Assembly (NCBI GenBank): GCA_027491255.1 | Contig: JAIXWM010000157.1 | Location: forward strand, 1 to 64,000 | DNA from: Rubrivivax sp. | GTDB lineage: Bacteria > Pseudomonadota > Gammaproteobacteria > Burkholderiales > Burkholderiaceae_C | DNA length: 64,000 nucleotides | Direction: 5' to 3' | Part shown: piece by piece, positions 47,230 to 56,788 of the stretch | How the letters are laid out: the number at the start of each line of letters is the position of its first letter | How positions within the stretch are numbered: position 1 is the first letter of the stretch | The notes under the pieces: generated by a model | The model's input: only the letters and a program-made list of their open reading frames with translations | What the model was told of the DNA's origin: nothing | Database searches by the model: none | Program-made: the position numbers and the translations under genes

Positions 47230-47440
47230 GTGGCCGCCTCCCCCCATCCCTGCGGTGCGGGTTGGGCGCGGTCTGCCCACCAGCGACGGCCCTTGACCGC
47301 CCTGCGGACCTTTGAGGCCGCCGTGCGGCTGGAAAGCTTCAAGGATGCCGCCGAGGAGCTGGGCGTCAGTGCCACCACGGTCAGCAACCAGATCCGCATG
47401 CTCGAGCGGCGGTGGGGGGCGCCAGCTCTTTGTCCGTATG
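47230..47440 (+). pseudogene. LysR regulator, truncated
   Basis: From a GTG the frame gives PLTALRTFEAAVRLESFKDA, then AEELGVSATTVSNQIRMLER, the DNA-binding part of a LysR protein very like the one at 37303. After ERRWG the frame shifts (GRQLFVRMPG appears in the next frame) and the sequence changes to transposase. About two thirds of the gene is missing. A short DNA-binding peptide could still be made but would lack the oligomerisation domain. Confidence 0.75.
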
Positions 47441-47444
47441 CCTG

Positions 47445-47708
47445 GCCGTACGCCCGATCTATCACTTCAAGCCCGAGCGCCTCGAAGCTCGCATCGGGCT
47501 GTGCCAACTCGCCTTCGCCCTCACGCGCCACGCCCAGCAGCGCATACGCGCCGCATTGCACGGCGTGCAGGCCGGCATCGTGCAGCACAAGACTACCCAG
47601 GCCAAATACTGCCTACCCAGCGCCGTCAGCCACGCGGCCTCCCGCATCTGCATCTACAAGGCCTTCGGCATCAAGCGCAACCTCGACGTGCAGATCGACC
47701 TGAGCTGA
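47445..47708 (+). pseudogene. IS1634-like transposase, C-terminal remnant
   Basis: The plus strand reads VRPIYHFKPERLEARIGLCQ, LAFALTRHAQQRIRAALHG and a tail through YCLPSAVSHAASRICIYKAF, the closing part of an IS4/IS1634-type transposase. The N-terminal part of a similar transposase lies at the other end of the island (30575-31066), in the same direction. The catalytic centre is absent. GGCACTAC near 47733 could be its terminal repeat. Confidence 0.65.
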
Positions 47709-47843
47709 TACCCCACCGCCACACCACTCAGGCACTACTGCCAGAACCCCTCCAGCGCCAAATAACGTAGTGCCCAGAGATGGCAAGTGGTCGATTCATA
47801 AAGACAAGACAGCGAAAGCTCTGGAAAAGGCGCGGAAGTCGGG

Positions 47844-48049
47844 ACGACGCGGTGCAGGCCTTCGGCGGCTGGATCTCGGCCAGGCATGGTGTGGGGCAGA
47901 TGAAGCGCGAGGAACTGCAGCATCGCAAGCCGGCTGCGGCGTTGCAGATGATGCGCAGCATCAAGCTCGCGCTCGACCCGCAGGGCCTGATGAACCCCGG
48001 ACACGTCGTCTGAGCGTCCCGCCCGGCTGACGCTACTGGACCGGCCCCT
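47844..48049. repeat. 206-bp direct repeat, right copy (FAD oxidase 3' end)
   Basis: This carries the last 56 codons of the FAD oxidase gene in the plus orientation (QAFGGWISARHGVGQMKREE, then LQHRKPAAALQMMRSIKLAL), ending with the same TGA and 36-base trailer as at 30237-30442. It has no start and several changed residues (SISAEHG became WISARHG), so it is a non-functional remnant. It lies next to the DUF1178 gene, as the intact oxidase gene presumably once did. Confidence 0.9.
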
Positions 48050-48491
48050 TCAAGGCGGCGGGAATGGGCAGCGCCATCACCTCGATGCCCTCTTCATGGA
48101 GGGCCTCACGCTCCTCGGGCGAGGCCAGGCCGCGGATGCCGCGGGATTCGCTCTCGCCGTAGTGGATGCGGCGTGCCTCTTCGGCGAAGCGCTGACCCAC
48201 GTCCTCGGTGTTCTCGATCGCGTGGCGAACGACCTGCATCCACAGGGCCTGCAGATCGCCAGGGGTGGCGGCCGGGCTCTTGGCAGGGTTCTCAGGCTTG
48301 GCAGGCGGCGCAGGCTCGCGTGCGCCGGAAAGGTTCAGGCGCGGAGCGCTGGGCATGCGCGTGACGACGCGGTCAGCGCACAGCGGGCACTCCACCAGGC
48401 CGCGCCCGTTCTGGTCGAGGAAGTCCTCCTCCGACCCGAACCAGCCTTCGAAGCCGTGGCCGTTCCCACAGCGCAGATTCAGCACCTTCAC
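48033..48491 (-). CDS. DUF1178 protein
   Basis: A 152-residue protein with the DUF1178 layout: MKVLNLRCGNGHGFEGWFGS, a zinc-finger-like C8...C36PLC39 pair (VECPLCADRVV), a variable proline-alanine linker and the conserved tail LWMQVVRHAIENTEDVGQRF, AEEARRIHYGESESRGIRG. The function is unknown. It follows the nuo operon and Nudix gene in many Burkholderiales. Its last bases overlap the right copy of the 206-bp repeat. Confidence 0.9.
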   Translation of the reverse strand: MKVLNLRCGNGHGFEGWFGSEEDFLDQNGRGLVECPLCADRVVTRMPSAPRLNLSGAREPAPPAKPENPAKSPAATPGDLQALWMQVVRHAIENTEDVGQRFAEEARRIHYGESESRGIRGLASPEEREALHEEGIEVMALPIPAALKGPVQ

Positions 48492-48527
48492 CGCGGCGCC
48501 ACCGGTGTGCGTCGATTCATCGACCGA

Positions 48528-49124
48528 TTATGGGTGCAGCGTGCGCTCGTCTGCAGCCTGCCATTCCAAAGGCCAGCAACCCTGACGCCAAAGCTGCCAC
48601 CAGTTCAGCCCGATCAGGGTCTTGGCATCGGTCAGCTCACCGTCGCGGGCCAGGGCCGCGAGGTGCTCGTCACCCATCTCGACGACCTCGACGAACTCTC
48701 CCTCGTCCAGGCGCTGGTCGCCAGCGACAAGGCCACGCGCGAACCAGATCTCGATGCCTTCCGTGGAATAGGCGGCCGCGTTGTGGAACATGCCGCCCCG
48801 TGCCCATTGCCGAGCCCGGTAGCCGGTCTCCTCCTGCAACTCGCGCATCGCGCAGCCGAGCACGGTCTCGTGCGGATCGCGCTTGCCGGCCGGGAACTCC
48901 AGCAGCAGCCTCTGCAAGGGGTAGCGGTACTGGCGCACCATCACCGCGCGACCATCGTCGAGCAGCGGCACGACGGCCACGGCCCCCGGGTGAACGATGT
49001 ATTCACGCGTGGCCGTGGCGCCGTCGGGCAGGCGCACCGTGTCCTTGCGCACGGTCAGGAAACCACCGTCGAGCAGCGTGCGCGGCTCGACGAGCGTTTC
49101 GACCAACTCGAGCCGTGAGGACAT
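48528..49124 (-). CDS. Nudix hydrolase, ADP-ribose pyrophosphatase type
   Basis: A 198-residue Nudix protein. The catalytic box runs from GKRDPHETVLGCAMRELQEE to TGY and fits GX5EX7REUXEEXGU, with metal-binding glutamates. YIVHPGAVAVVPLLDDGRAV and LLEFPAGKRDP precede it, as in ADP-ribose pyrophosphatases. It is in line with the nuo operon, 40 bases past nuoN. Confidence 0.9.
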   Translation of the reverse strand: MSSRLELVETLVEPRTLLDGGFLTVRKDTVRLPDGATATREYIVHPGAVAVVPLLDDGRAVMVRQYRYPLQRLLLEFPAGKRDPHETVLGCAMRELQEETGYRARQWARGGMFHNAAAYSTEGIEIWFARGLVAGDQRLDEGEFVEVVEMGDEHLAALARDGELTDAKTLIGLNWWQLWRQGCWPLEWQAADERTLHP

Positions 49125-49164
49125 CGGGGAAGGCCGTGGACAGCGAAGTGGGCGGTCTGCGCCG

Positions 49165-50637
49165 TCAGGCGCCGAGCACCGTGACGATCGCAGTGCGGCA
49201 CCACTCCAGCAGGCCGCCCGACAGCGGGCCCAGCACCAGGACGGCCGCGCCATTCAGCGCGAGCAGGCCGCTCAGGCGCGGGCTCTGCAGGACGGGAGCC
49301 GTCTGCAGCGGCTCGTCGAAATACATCACCTTGACCACCCGCAGGTAGTAGAAGGCCCCGACCAGGGAGAACAGCACGGCGACGACAGCCAGCACGACGT
49401 GGCCGGTGACGCCCGTGGACACCAGCGCCTGCAGGATCGCCAGCTTGGCAAAGAAGCCCACCATGGGGGGAATGCCCGCCAGCGAGAACATGAACACGGT
49501 CATCACACCGGCCAGCCAGGGCCGGCGGCGTGCCAGGCCGGCGAGGTCGCTGATCTCCTCGCTCTCGAAGCCCTCGCGGGACAGGAACATGATCAGGCCG
49601 AAGGTGCCCAAGGTCGTCAGCACGTAGGTGACGACGTAGAACATGGACGAACTGTAGGCATTGGCCGCCGCGTCGGCCTTGCCACCGACCACCCCCACCG
49701 CCAGTCCCAGCAGCAGAAAACCCATCTGCGCGATCGTCGAGTAGGCGAGCATGCGCTTCAGGTTGGTCTGCGCGATCGCAGCGAGGTTGCCCAGCGCCAG
49801 CGAGCCCACCGCCAGCACGATCAGCATCTGCTGCCAATCCACCGCCAGCGGCGCCATGCCTTCGACGAGCAGGCGGATCGTGATCACGAAGGCCGCGAGC
49901 TTGGGCGCACCGCCGATCATCAGCGTGACTGCGGTGGGCGCGCCCTGGTAGACATCGGGCACCCACATGTGGAAAGGCACGGCGCCCAGCTTGAAGGCGA
50001 GCCCGGCGACGACGAACACGACGCCCAGCACCAGCACGCCGCGCGCGGTCTGGCCTCCGGCAATGCGCTCCAGCACGGCAGGGATCTCTAGCGTGCCGGT
50101 GGCGCCATACAGCATGGACAGGCCGTAGAGCAGGAAGCCGCTGGCGAGGGCGCCGAGCACGAAGTACTTCATCGCCGCCTCGGTGCTCACGGCGTGGTCG
50201 CGCCGCAGTGCCGTGAGCGCGTACAGCGACAGGCTCATCAGTTCCAGGCCCAGGTACAGCACGAGGAAGTGATGCGCCGAGCACATCACCAGGATGCCCA
50301 GCAGCGCAAACAGCGCGAGCGTGAAGAACTCGCCCTTGAGCATCTCGCGTGAGGCCAGATAGGGCTGGGCGTAGGCGACCGTGACCATCATCGCCAGGCA
50401 GGCGAAGAAGGCCATCAGATGCCCGAGCGGGTCGCCGACGACCATGCCGCCCATGGCCGACTGCACGGCGCCGGAGTCGGCATGCAGCAGATGCAGCGCC
50501 GCCACGACGGCCATCGTGAGCTGGGTCAGCCAGAACGTGGGGCGGCGCGCAGGGTCGCGCACCCAGAGGTCGACGACGGCAATCACGCACGCCATCACGA
50601 GGATGACGATCTCGGGCAGGACGACGGGCCAGTTCAT
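49165..50637 (-). CDS. nuoN: NADH-quinone oxidoreductase subunit N
   Basis: A 490-residue membrane subunit of complex I, one of three antiporter-like proton channels. Fourteen hydrophobic helices are expected; SLYALTALRRDHAVSTEAAM and KLGAVPFHMWVPDVYQGAPT contain the conserved Lys/Glu/His channel residues, and KRMLAYSTIAQMG is typical. It ends the operon, 31 bases past nuoM. Confidence 0.96.
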   Translation of the reverse strand: MNWPVVLPEIVILVMACVIAVVDLWVRDPARRPTFWLTQLTMAVVAALHLLHADSGAVQSAMGGMVVGDPLGHLMAFFACLAMMVTVAYAQPYLASREMLKGEFFTLALFALLGILVMCSAHHFLVLYLGLELMSLSLYALTALRRDHAVSTEAAMKYFVLGALASGFLLYGLSMLYGATGTLEIPAVLERIAGGQTARGVLVLGVVFVVAGLAFKLGAVPFHMWVPDVYQGAPTAVTLMIGGAPKLAAFVITIRLLVEGMAPLAVDWQQMLIVLAVGSLALGNLAAIAQTNLKRMLAYSTIAQMGFLLLGLAVGVVGGKADAAANAYSSSMFYVVTYVLTTLGTFGLIMFLSREGFESEEISDLAGLARRRPWLAGVMTVFMFSLAGIPPMVGFFAKLAILQALVSTGVTGHVVLAVVAVLFSLVGAFYYLRVVKVMYFDEPLQTAPVLQSPRLSGLLALNGAAVLVLGPLSGGLLEWCRTAIVTVLGA

Positions 50638-50668
50638 CGCGGGGTTCTCGTCTTGGGCGCGGCGCGCA

Positions 50669-52144
50669 TCAGGGCAGCTTGCTCGCCGCCACGTGCCGCA
50701 ACAGCTCGGTGACGGAGACGTGCATCACGTCGGTGAAGGGCTTGGGGTACACACCCATGGCCAGCACCGCCACGGCCAGCAGCCCGGGCATCAGGAATTC
50801 GCGCGCGTTCAGGTCGTCCAGCGAACGCACGTCGTCGTTCGCGACCTCACCGAAGTACACGCGCTTGACCATCCACAAGGTGTACGCGGCGCCGAAGACC
50901 AGGGCCGTGGCCGCCAGCGCACCGAGCCAGAAGTTCGCCTGGACCGTGCCGAGGATGACCATCCACTCGCCGACGAAGCCGGCAGTCGCAGGCAGACCGC
51001 AGTTGGCCATCGCGAAGAAGACGGCGAAGGCCGTGAACTTCGGCATCGTGTTGACCACGCCGCCGTAGGAGGCGATCTCGCGTGAGTGAACGCGGTCGTA
51101 CAGCACGCCGATGCAAAGGAACATCGCGCCCGATACAAAGCCGTGGCTGATCATCTGGACCAGGCCACCGCTGACGCCAAGCTCGTTGAAGATGAAGAAG
51201 CCCAGCGTGACGAAGCCCATGTGCGCGATCGACGAATAGGCCACGAGCTTCTTCATGTCCTGCTGCACCAGCGCCACCAGGCCGATGTAGATCACCGCCA
51301 CGAGGCTGAGCGCAACGATGAACCAGGCCCACTCGCGGCTGGCGTCGGGGGCGATCGGCATCGAAAAGCGCAGGAATCCGTAGGCGCCGAGCTTGAGCAT
51401 GATGGCCGCCAGCACGACCGAGCCCCCCGTGGGCGCCTCGACGTGCGCGTCGGGCAGCCAGGTGTGGACCGGCCACATCGGCACCTTGACCGAGAAGGCA
51501 GCAAAGAAGGCGAAGAACAGCAGCGTCTGCGCCGACAGCGGCAAGGGCAACTTGTGCCATGCCTGGATGTCGAAGCTGCCGCCGGACTTGACGTAGAGGT
51601 AGACCAGCGCCACCAGCATCAACAGCGACCCGAGCAGCGTGTAGAGGAAGAACTTGAACGCCGCGTAGACGCGTCGCGGGCCGCCCCAGACGCCGATGAT
51701 GATGTACATCGGGATGAGCGTGGCCTCGAAGAAAACGTAGAACAGCAGGCCGTCGAGCGCGCTGAAGACGCCGATCATCAGCCCCGACAGGATCAGGAAG
51801 GCGCCCATGTACTGGTTCACGCGCTCGGTCACGACCTCCCAGCCGGCGATCACGACGATGACGGTGATGAAGGCCGTCAGCAGCACGAACCACACCGAGA
51901 TGCCGTCCACGCCGAGGTGGTAGCGCACGTTGAAGCGCTCGATCCAGGGCAGGTTCTCGACGAACTGCATGGCAGCCGTCGAGGTGTCGAAGCCTGTGGC
52001 CAGCGGAATCGTCACGAGGAAGGCCGCGACGGCCCCGAGCAGCGCCGCCCAGCGCACGGCGTTCGAGTGCTCGTCACGGCCGGCCGCCAACAGCAGCACC
52101 CCCACCGCCACCGGCAGCCAGATGGCCACGCTCAGAAGACCCAT
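50669..52144 (-). CDS. nuoM: NADH-quinone oxidoreductase subunit M
   Basis: A 491-residue proton-channel subunit. GVDGISVWFVLLTAFITVI, EATLIPMYIIIGVWGGPRRV and KVPMWPVHTWLPDAHVEAPT hold the conserved Glu and Lys residues, and KKLVAYSSIAHMGFVTLGFF follows. Full length. It lies 22 bases after nuoL. Confidence 0.97.
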   Translation of the reverse strand: MGLLSVAIWLPVAVGVLLLAAGRDEHSNAVRWAALLGAVAAFLVTIPLATGFDTSTAAMQFVENLPWIERFNVRYHLGVDGISVWFVLLTAFITVIVVIAGWEVVTERVNQYMGAFLILSGLMIGVFSALDGLLFYVFFEATLIPMYIIIGVWGGPRRVYAAFKFFLYTLLGSLLMLVALVYLYVKSGGSFDIQAWHKLPLPLSAQTLLFFAFFAAFSVKVPMWPVHTWLPDAHVEAPTGGSVVLAAIMLKLGAYGFLRFSMPIAPDASREWAWFIVALSLVAVIYIGLVALVQQDMKKLVAYSSIAHMGFVTLGFFIFNELGVSGGLVQMISHGFVSGAMFLCIGVLYDRVHSREIASYGGVVNTMPKFTAFAVFFAMANCGLPATAGFVGEWMVILGTVQANFWLGALAATALVFGAAYTLWMVKRVYFGEVANDDVRSLDDLNAREFLMPGLLAVAVLAMGVYPKPFTDVMHVSVTELLRHVAASKLP

Positions 52145-52166
52145 CGAAACTTCTCCGCGCCTCTTG

Positions 52167-54188
52167 TCAGGCCTTGAACAGGTAGGGCCAGAGCTGCCAG
52201 GTCAGCAGGCCGAAGACACCCAGCACCATCGCCAGCGCATACCACGACAGCAGGCCGGTCTGCACCCGGCGCACGACGCCGGCGAAGCCGCCGACCGCCC
52301 GCGCCGAGCCGTTCACCACCACGCCGTCGATCAGCGCGACGTCGCCACCCTTCCACAGGCCGCGACCCAGCACGCGCGCGCCAGCGGCCAGCACGTGCTC
52401 GTTGAACCAGTCCATGTAGTACTTGTTCTCGAGCACCCGCACCAGCGGCGCAAGCGAGCGGCCGATGGCCGCAGGGATTGCGGGCTGCTTGAGGTAGAAC
52501 CACCACGCGACGACGACACCGGCCAGCGCCAGCCAGAACGGCAGCGTCTGCAGGCCGTGCACCGCCATGCCGGCCGCGCCGTGGAAGCCGGCGGCGAGTT
52601 CCTTCATCGCGCCATGGCGGGCAGCGTCGACAAAGATCGCGTCCTTGAAGAAATCACCGAACAACAGGGGCTGTATCGTCAGGTAGCCAATGACGACCGA
52701 CGGGATCGCCAGCAGCACCAGCGGCAGCGTGACGACCCAGGGCGACTCGTGCGGCTCGTGCGCGCCGTGGTGGCCGTGGTCGTCGTCGTGCGCGTGGTCG
52801 TCCTCGGGCGGATGGGGTTTGTGGCGGAAGCGCTCCTCGCCGTGGAAGACGAGGAAGTACATCCGAAACGAGTAGAACGCCGTCACGAAGACGCCGGCCA
52901 CCACCGCGAAGGCGGCGAAGTGCGCGCCCGGCAGCCGGCTCGCCTCGACCGCCATGATGATGCTGTCCTTGGAGTAGAAGCCCGAGAACAGCGGCGTGCC
53001 GATCAGCGCCAGCGAGCCCAGCAGCGAGGTGATCCAGGTCAGCGGCATATGGCGCCGCAGGCCGCCCATGTTGCGGATGTCCTGGTCATGGTGCATGCCC
53101 ATGATGACCGAGCCGGCGCCCAGGAAGAGCAGCGCCTTGAAGAAGGCGTGCGTCATCAGGTGGAAGACCGCGACCGAATAGGCCGACGCGCCCAGCGCCA
53201 CCGTCATGTAGCCCAGCTGGCTCAGCGTGGAGTAGGCGACGACGCGCTTGATGTCGTTCTGGATGATGCCCAGGAAGCCCATGAACAGCGCCGTGATCGC
53301 GCCGATGACCATCACAAAGTTCAGCGCCGCGTCCGACAGCTCGAACAGCGGCGACATGCGCGCCACCATGAAGATGCCGGCGGTCACCATGGTTGCGGCG
53401 TGGATCAGGGCCGAGATCGGCGTCGGGCCCTCCATCGAGTCAGGCAGCCACACGTGCAGCGGGAACTGCGCGCTCTTGCCCATGGCGCCGATGAACAGGC
53501 AGATGCAGGCCACCGTCAGGAGCGCCCAGTCGGTGCCGGGGAAGCTGAGCTTGGACAGCTCGCCCGCCTTGGCAAAGGTCTCACCGTAGTTCAGGGTGCC
53601 GGCGTAGGCCGCGAGCAGGCCGATACCGAGGATGAAGCCAAAGTCGCCGACCCGGTTGACGAGGAACGCCTTCATGTTGGCGAAGATCGCCGTGGGCTTC
53701 TTGAACCAGAAGCCGATCAGCAGGTAGCTGACCAGACCCACGGCCTCCCAGCCGAAGAACAGCTGCAGGAAGTTGTTGCTCATGACGAGCATGAGCATCG
53801 AGAACGTGAACAGGCTGATGTAGGAGAAGAAGCGCTGATAGCCCGGGTCGTCGGCCATGTAGCCGATGGTGTAGACGTGCACCATCAGCGACACGAACGT
53901 GACGACACACATCATCATCGCCGTCAAGCCGTCGACGAGGAAACCGACCTCCATCTTCAGGCCGCCCAGCACCATCCATTCGTAGATGGTGGCGTTGAAG
54001 CGCGCGCCGCCCATCACGTCGACCAGGACGACCACCGAGCCCACGAAGGACAAGGTGACGCCGAGGATGGTGAGCACGTGCGCCCCGCGGCGGCCGACGA
54101 CCCGGCCGAACAGGCCGGCGGCGATGGCACCCGCCAGCGGCGCGAGCGCGATGGTGAGCAGCAGGTTCTGGGACAGCGTGGCAGACAT
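52167..54188 (-). CDS. nuoL: NADH-quinone oxidoreductase subunit L
   Basis: A 673-residue membrane subunit with the long lateral helix at the C-terminus. GLTAMMMCVVTFVSLMVHVY, FGWEAVGLVSYLLIGFW and KSAQFPLHVWLPDSMEGPTP mark the channel; a His-rich loop (DDHAHDDDHGHHGAHEPHES) sits in the linker to the last helices. The ATG at 54188 is preferred to a TTG three codons earlier. Confidence 0.97.
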   Translation of the reverse strand: MSATLSQNLLLTIALAPLAGAIAAGLFGRVVGRRGAHVLTILGVTLSFVGSVVVLVDVMGGARFNATIYEWMVLGGLKMEVGFLVDGLTAMMMCVVTFVSLMVHVYTIGYMADDPGYQRFFSYISLFTFSMLMLVMSNNFLQLFFGWEAVGLVSYLLIGFWFKKPTAIFANMKAFLVNRVGDFGFILGIGLLAAYAGTLNYGETFAKAGELSKLSFPGTDWALLTVACICLFIGAMGKSAQFPLHVWLPDSMEGPTPISALIHAATMVTAGIFMVARMSPLFELSDAALNFVMVIGAITALFMGFLGIIQNDIKRVVAYSTLSQLGYMTVALGASAYSVAVFHLMTHAFFKALLFLGAGSVIMGMHHDQDIRNMGGLRRHMPLTWITSLLGSLALIGTPLFSGFYSKDSIIMAVEASRLPGAHFAAFAVVAGVFVTAFYSFRMYFLVFHGEERFRHKPHPPEDDHAHDDDHGHHGAHEPHESPWVVTLPLVLLAIPSVVIGYLTIQPLLFGDFFKDAIFVDAARHGAMKELAAGFHGAAGMAVHGLQTLPFWLALAGVVVAWWFYLKQPAIPAAIGRSLAPLVRVLENKYYMDWFNEHVLAAGARVLGRGLWKGGDVALIDGVVVNGSARAVGGFAGVVRRVQTGLLSWYALAMVLGVFGLLTWQLWPYLFKA

Positions 54189-54193
54189 CGTGG

Positions 54194-54517
54194 TCAACCC
54201 TTGAGCCCGTCGAGCTGGTCGACGGCGATCGTGGCCCGGTTGCGGAACAGCACCACGAGGATGGCCAGGCCGATGGCCGACTCCGCCGCGGCCACGGTGA
54301 GGATGAAGAAGACGAAGATCTGGCCTGCCAGGCGGTCAGCCTCCAGCGGCAGGTAGTGCGAGAAGGCGACGAAGTTCATGTTGACGGCCAGCAGCATGAG
54401 CTCGATGGCCATCAGCAGCACGATCAGGTTGCGCCGGTTGAGGAAGATACCCACCACCGACAACGCGAACAGGATGCCGCCCAGGGTGAGGAAGTGGCCG
54501 AGAGTGAGGGCGCCCAT
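54194..54517 (-). CDS. nuoK: NADH-quinone oxidoreductase subunit K
   Basis: A 107-residue, three-helix membrane subunit. FLNRRNLIVLLMAIELMLLA and VNMNFVAFSHYL contain the two conserved glutamate-region helices. The ATG at 54517 begins the family start; an in-frame TTG at 54523 that overlaps the nuoJ stop is the alternative. Confidence 0.95.
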   Translation of the reverse strand: MGALTLGHFLTLGGILFALSVVGIFLNRRNLIVLLMAIELMLLAVNMNFVAFSHYLPLEADRLAGQIFVFFILTVAAAESAIGLAILVVLFRNRATIAVDQLDGLKG

Positions 54518-54519
54518 GT

Positions 54520-55152
54520 TCAAGCCTCCCCCGGGCCACGCGCCGGCGCAGCCTCGCTGCCGGTGACCGGAGCCATCTTGACCAGGCGCACCCGATCGGC
54601 CTTGCGAGCCTTGACCTGCTCGCCCGGATCCATGGCGCGGCTGTCCTTGCGCCGGCGCAGCGTGAGCGCGATCGCCGCGATGATCGCCACCAGCAGGATG
54701 ACGGCCGCCACCTGCAGCGGATAGAGATAGTTCGTGTACAGCTCGATGCCCAGCATCTTGGTGTTGCCCAGCTTGGCCAGCGCCGGGTCCACCGGCGCGA
54801 CGCCGACATCGAAGCTCGAGAACATCACCAACCCGATCTCCACCGCGATCACCGCCCCGACCAGCGCTGCAAGCGGAAAGTGCTGCCAGAAACCCTCGCG
54901 GAAACTGTCGGAGTTGATGTCAAGCATCATCACGACGAACAGGAACAGCACCATCACCGCGCCGATGTAGACGAGGATGAGCGTGATGGCCAGGAACTCT
55001 GCCGACAGCAGCATCCACAGGCAGCTCGCGCTGAAGAAGGCGAGCACCAGGAACAGCGCGGCATGCACCGTGCTGCGTGCGGTGATCACCCGGAAGGCTG
55101 CCAGCAGCAGCACCGCCGAGAAGACGTAGAAGAGTGCGGTGATGGTGTTCAT
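54520..55152 (-). CDS. nuoJ: NADH-quinone oxidoreductase subunit J
   Basis: A 210-residue membrane subunit with five helices in the first 165 residues (HAALFLVLAFFSASCLWMLL, LVYIGAVMVLFLFVVMMLDI) and a soluble charged tail. The YIGAVMVLFLFVVMMLD segment is the pi-bulge helix of complex I. It follows nuoI after 69 bases. Confidence 0.96.
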   Translation of the reverse strand: MNTITALFYVFSAVLLLAAFRVITARSTVHAALFLVLAFFSASCLWMLLSAEFLAITLILVYIGAVMVLFLFVVMMLDINSDSFREGFWQHFPLAALVGAVIAVEIGLVMFSSFDVGVAPVDPALAKLGNTKMLGIELYTNYLYPLQVAAVILLVAIIAAIALTLRRRKDSRAMDPGEQVKARKADRVRLVKMAPVTGSEAAPARGPGEA

Positions 55153-55221
55153 GGATGAGGTGTCGCTCGCGGCGTGACCACGCCATGCAGTCGGCAGGCC
55201 GCAGCAGCGGCCCGCACGGCA

Positions 55222-55707
55222 TCAGCGGTACTTGGCGTCAGCCTGCCGGTTGGCGGCAATCTCCTTCTCGTAGCGGTCGCCCACGGCCAGCAGCATGTCC
55301 TTGGTGAAGTACAGGTCGCCGCGCTTTTCGCCGTGGTATTCGAAGATGTGGGTCTCGACGATCGAATCCACGGGGCAGCTCTCCTCGCAAAAGCCGCAGA
55401 AGATGCACTTGGTCAGGTCGATGTCGTAGCGCTTGGTGCGCCGGCTGCCGTCGTCGCGCACCTCGGACTCGATCGTGATCGCCATCGCCGGGCACACGGC
55501 CTCGCACAGCTTGCAGGCGATGCAGCGTTCCTCGCCGTTCTCGTAACGACGCAGCGCATGCAGGCCGCGGAAGCGCGGCGACTGCGGCGTCTTTTCCTCG
55601 GGGAACTGCACCGTGATCGTGCGCGACAGGAAATGCCGGCCGGTCAGGGCCAGGCCCTTGAACAGCTCGGTGAGCATGAAGCTCTGCAGGACGTCTTTCA
55701 CTGCCAT
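55222..55707 (-). CDS. nuoI: NADH-quinone oxidoreductase subunit I
   Basis: A 161-residue peripheral subunit with two [4Fe-4S] clusters (N6a/N6b). The motifs are CIACKLCEAVCP and CIFCGFCEESCPVD. RGLHALRRYENGEERCIACK is conserved. It connects the hydrophilic arm to the membrane arm. Confidence 0.97.
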   Translation of the reverse strand: MAVKDVLQSFMLTELFKGLALTGRHFLSRTITVQFPEEKTPQSPRFRGLHALRRYENGEERCIACKLCEAVCPAMAITIESEVRDDGSRRTKRYDIDLTKCIFCGFCEESCPVDSIVETHIFEYHGEKRGDLYFTKDMLLAVGDRYEKEIAANRQADAKYR

Positions 55708-55726
55708 GATCGTCTGGCCTCGCGCG

Positions 55727-56788
55727 TCACTTCCAGATGTTGAACGGGGTCTGGATCCACAGGCCCACCACCACCAGCCACACCAGCGTGACCGGGATGA
55801 AGATCTTCCAGCCCAGACGCATGATCTGGTCGTAGCGGAAGCGCGGGAAGGTCGCCCGCACCCACAGGAACATCGTGACGACGACGAAGACCTTGATGCC
55901 GAGCCAGATCCAGCCGGGGATGAAGGACAGCGCCTCCACCGGCGGCAGCCAGCCGCCGAGGAACATCAGCACGCACAGCGTCGACACCAGGATCATGTTC
56001 GCGTACTCGGCCAGGAAGAACATCGCGAACGACATCCCCGAGTACTCGATCATGTGGCCGGCGACGATCTCGGATTCGCCCTCGACGACGTCGAAGGGGT
56101 GACGGTTGGTCTCCGCCAGCCCCGAGATGAAGTAGACGACGAACACCGGCAGCAGCGGCAGCCAGTTCCAGGACAGGAAGTTCAGGCCCATGTCGGCAAA
56201 GCTGCCCTTGCCCTGCGACATCACGATGTCGGTGATGTTCATGCTGGCCGAGACCATCAGCACGATGACGAGCGCGAAACCCATCGCGATCTCGTACGAG
56301 ACCATCTGCGCCGACGCGCGCAGCGCGCCCAGGAAGGCGTACTTGGAGTTCGACGCCCAGCCGGCGATGATGACGCCGTAGACCTCGAGCGAGGTGATGG
56401 CCATCAGGAACAGCAGGCCGGCGTTGACATTGGCCAGCGCGACATCGGGGCCGAAGGGGATGACCGCCCAGGCCGCCAGCGCCGGCATGATGGTCATGAT
56501 GGGCCCGAGGAAGAACAGGCCCTTGTTGGCCGCGGTCGGGCGGATGATCTCCTTGAAGATCAGCTTGACCGCGTCGGCGATCGGCGTCAGCAGACCCCAG
56601 GGGCCGACCCGGTTCGGGCCCGGGCGGATCTGGCTCCAGCCGATGGCCTTGCGTTCCCACAGCGTCAGGTAGGCCACGCAGCCCAGCAGCGGCAGCAGGA
56701 CGGCAACGATCTTGATCAGGCTCCAGACAACGAGCCACAGCGTTGGGCCCAGCAGCGCCGAGCCGGCGGCGTTCAGTTGGTCGATCAT
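55727..56788 (-). CDS. nuoH: NADH-quinone oxidoreductase subunit H
   Basis: A 353-residue membrane subunit that forms the quinone-binding chamber. LTLWERKAIGWSQIRPGPNR, VGPWGLLTPIADAVKLIFKE and FISGLAETNRHPFDVVEGES are highly conserved. The ATG at 56788 overlaps the nuoG stop (ATGA). Confidence 0.97.
   Translation of the reverse strand: MIDQLNAAGSALLGPTLWLVVWSLIKIVAVLLPLLGCVAYLTLWERKAIGWSQIRPGPNRVGPWGLLTPIADAVKLIFKEIIRPTAANKGLFFLGPIMTIMPALAAWAVIPFGPDVALANVNAGLLFLMAITSLEVYGVIIAGWASNSKYAFLGALRASAQMVSYEIAMGFALVIVLMVSASMNITDIVMSQGKGSFADMGLNFLSWNWLPLLPVFVVYFISGLAETNRHPFDVVEGESEIVAGHMIEYSGMSFAMFFLAEYANMILVSTLCVLMFLGGWLPPVEALSFIPGWIWLGIKVFVVVTMFLWVRATFPRFRYDQIMRLGWKIFIPVTLVWLVVVGLWIQTPFNIWK

Noticed and set aside
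52741..52800. His/Asp-rich stretch in nuoL considered as a separate metal-binding gene
   Set aside because: It is an in-frame loop between conserved nuoL helices.
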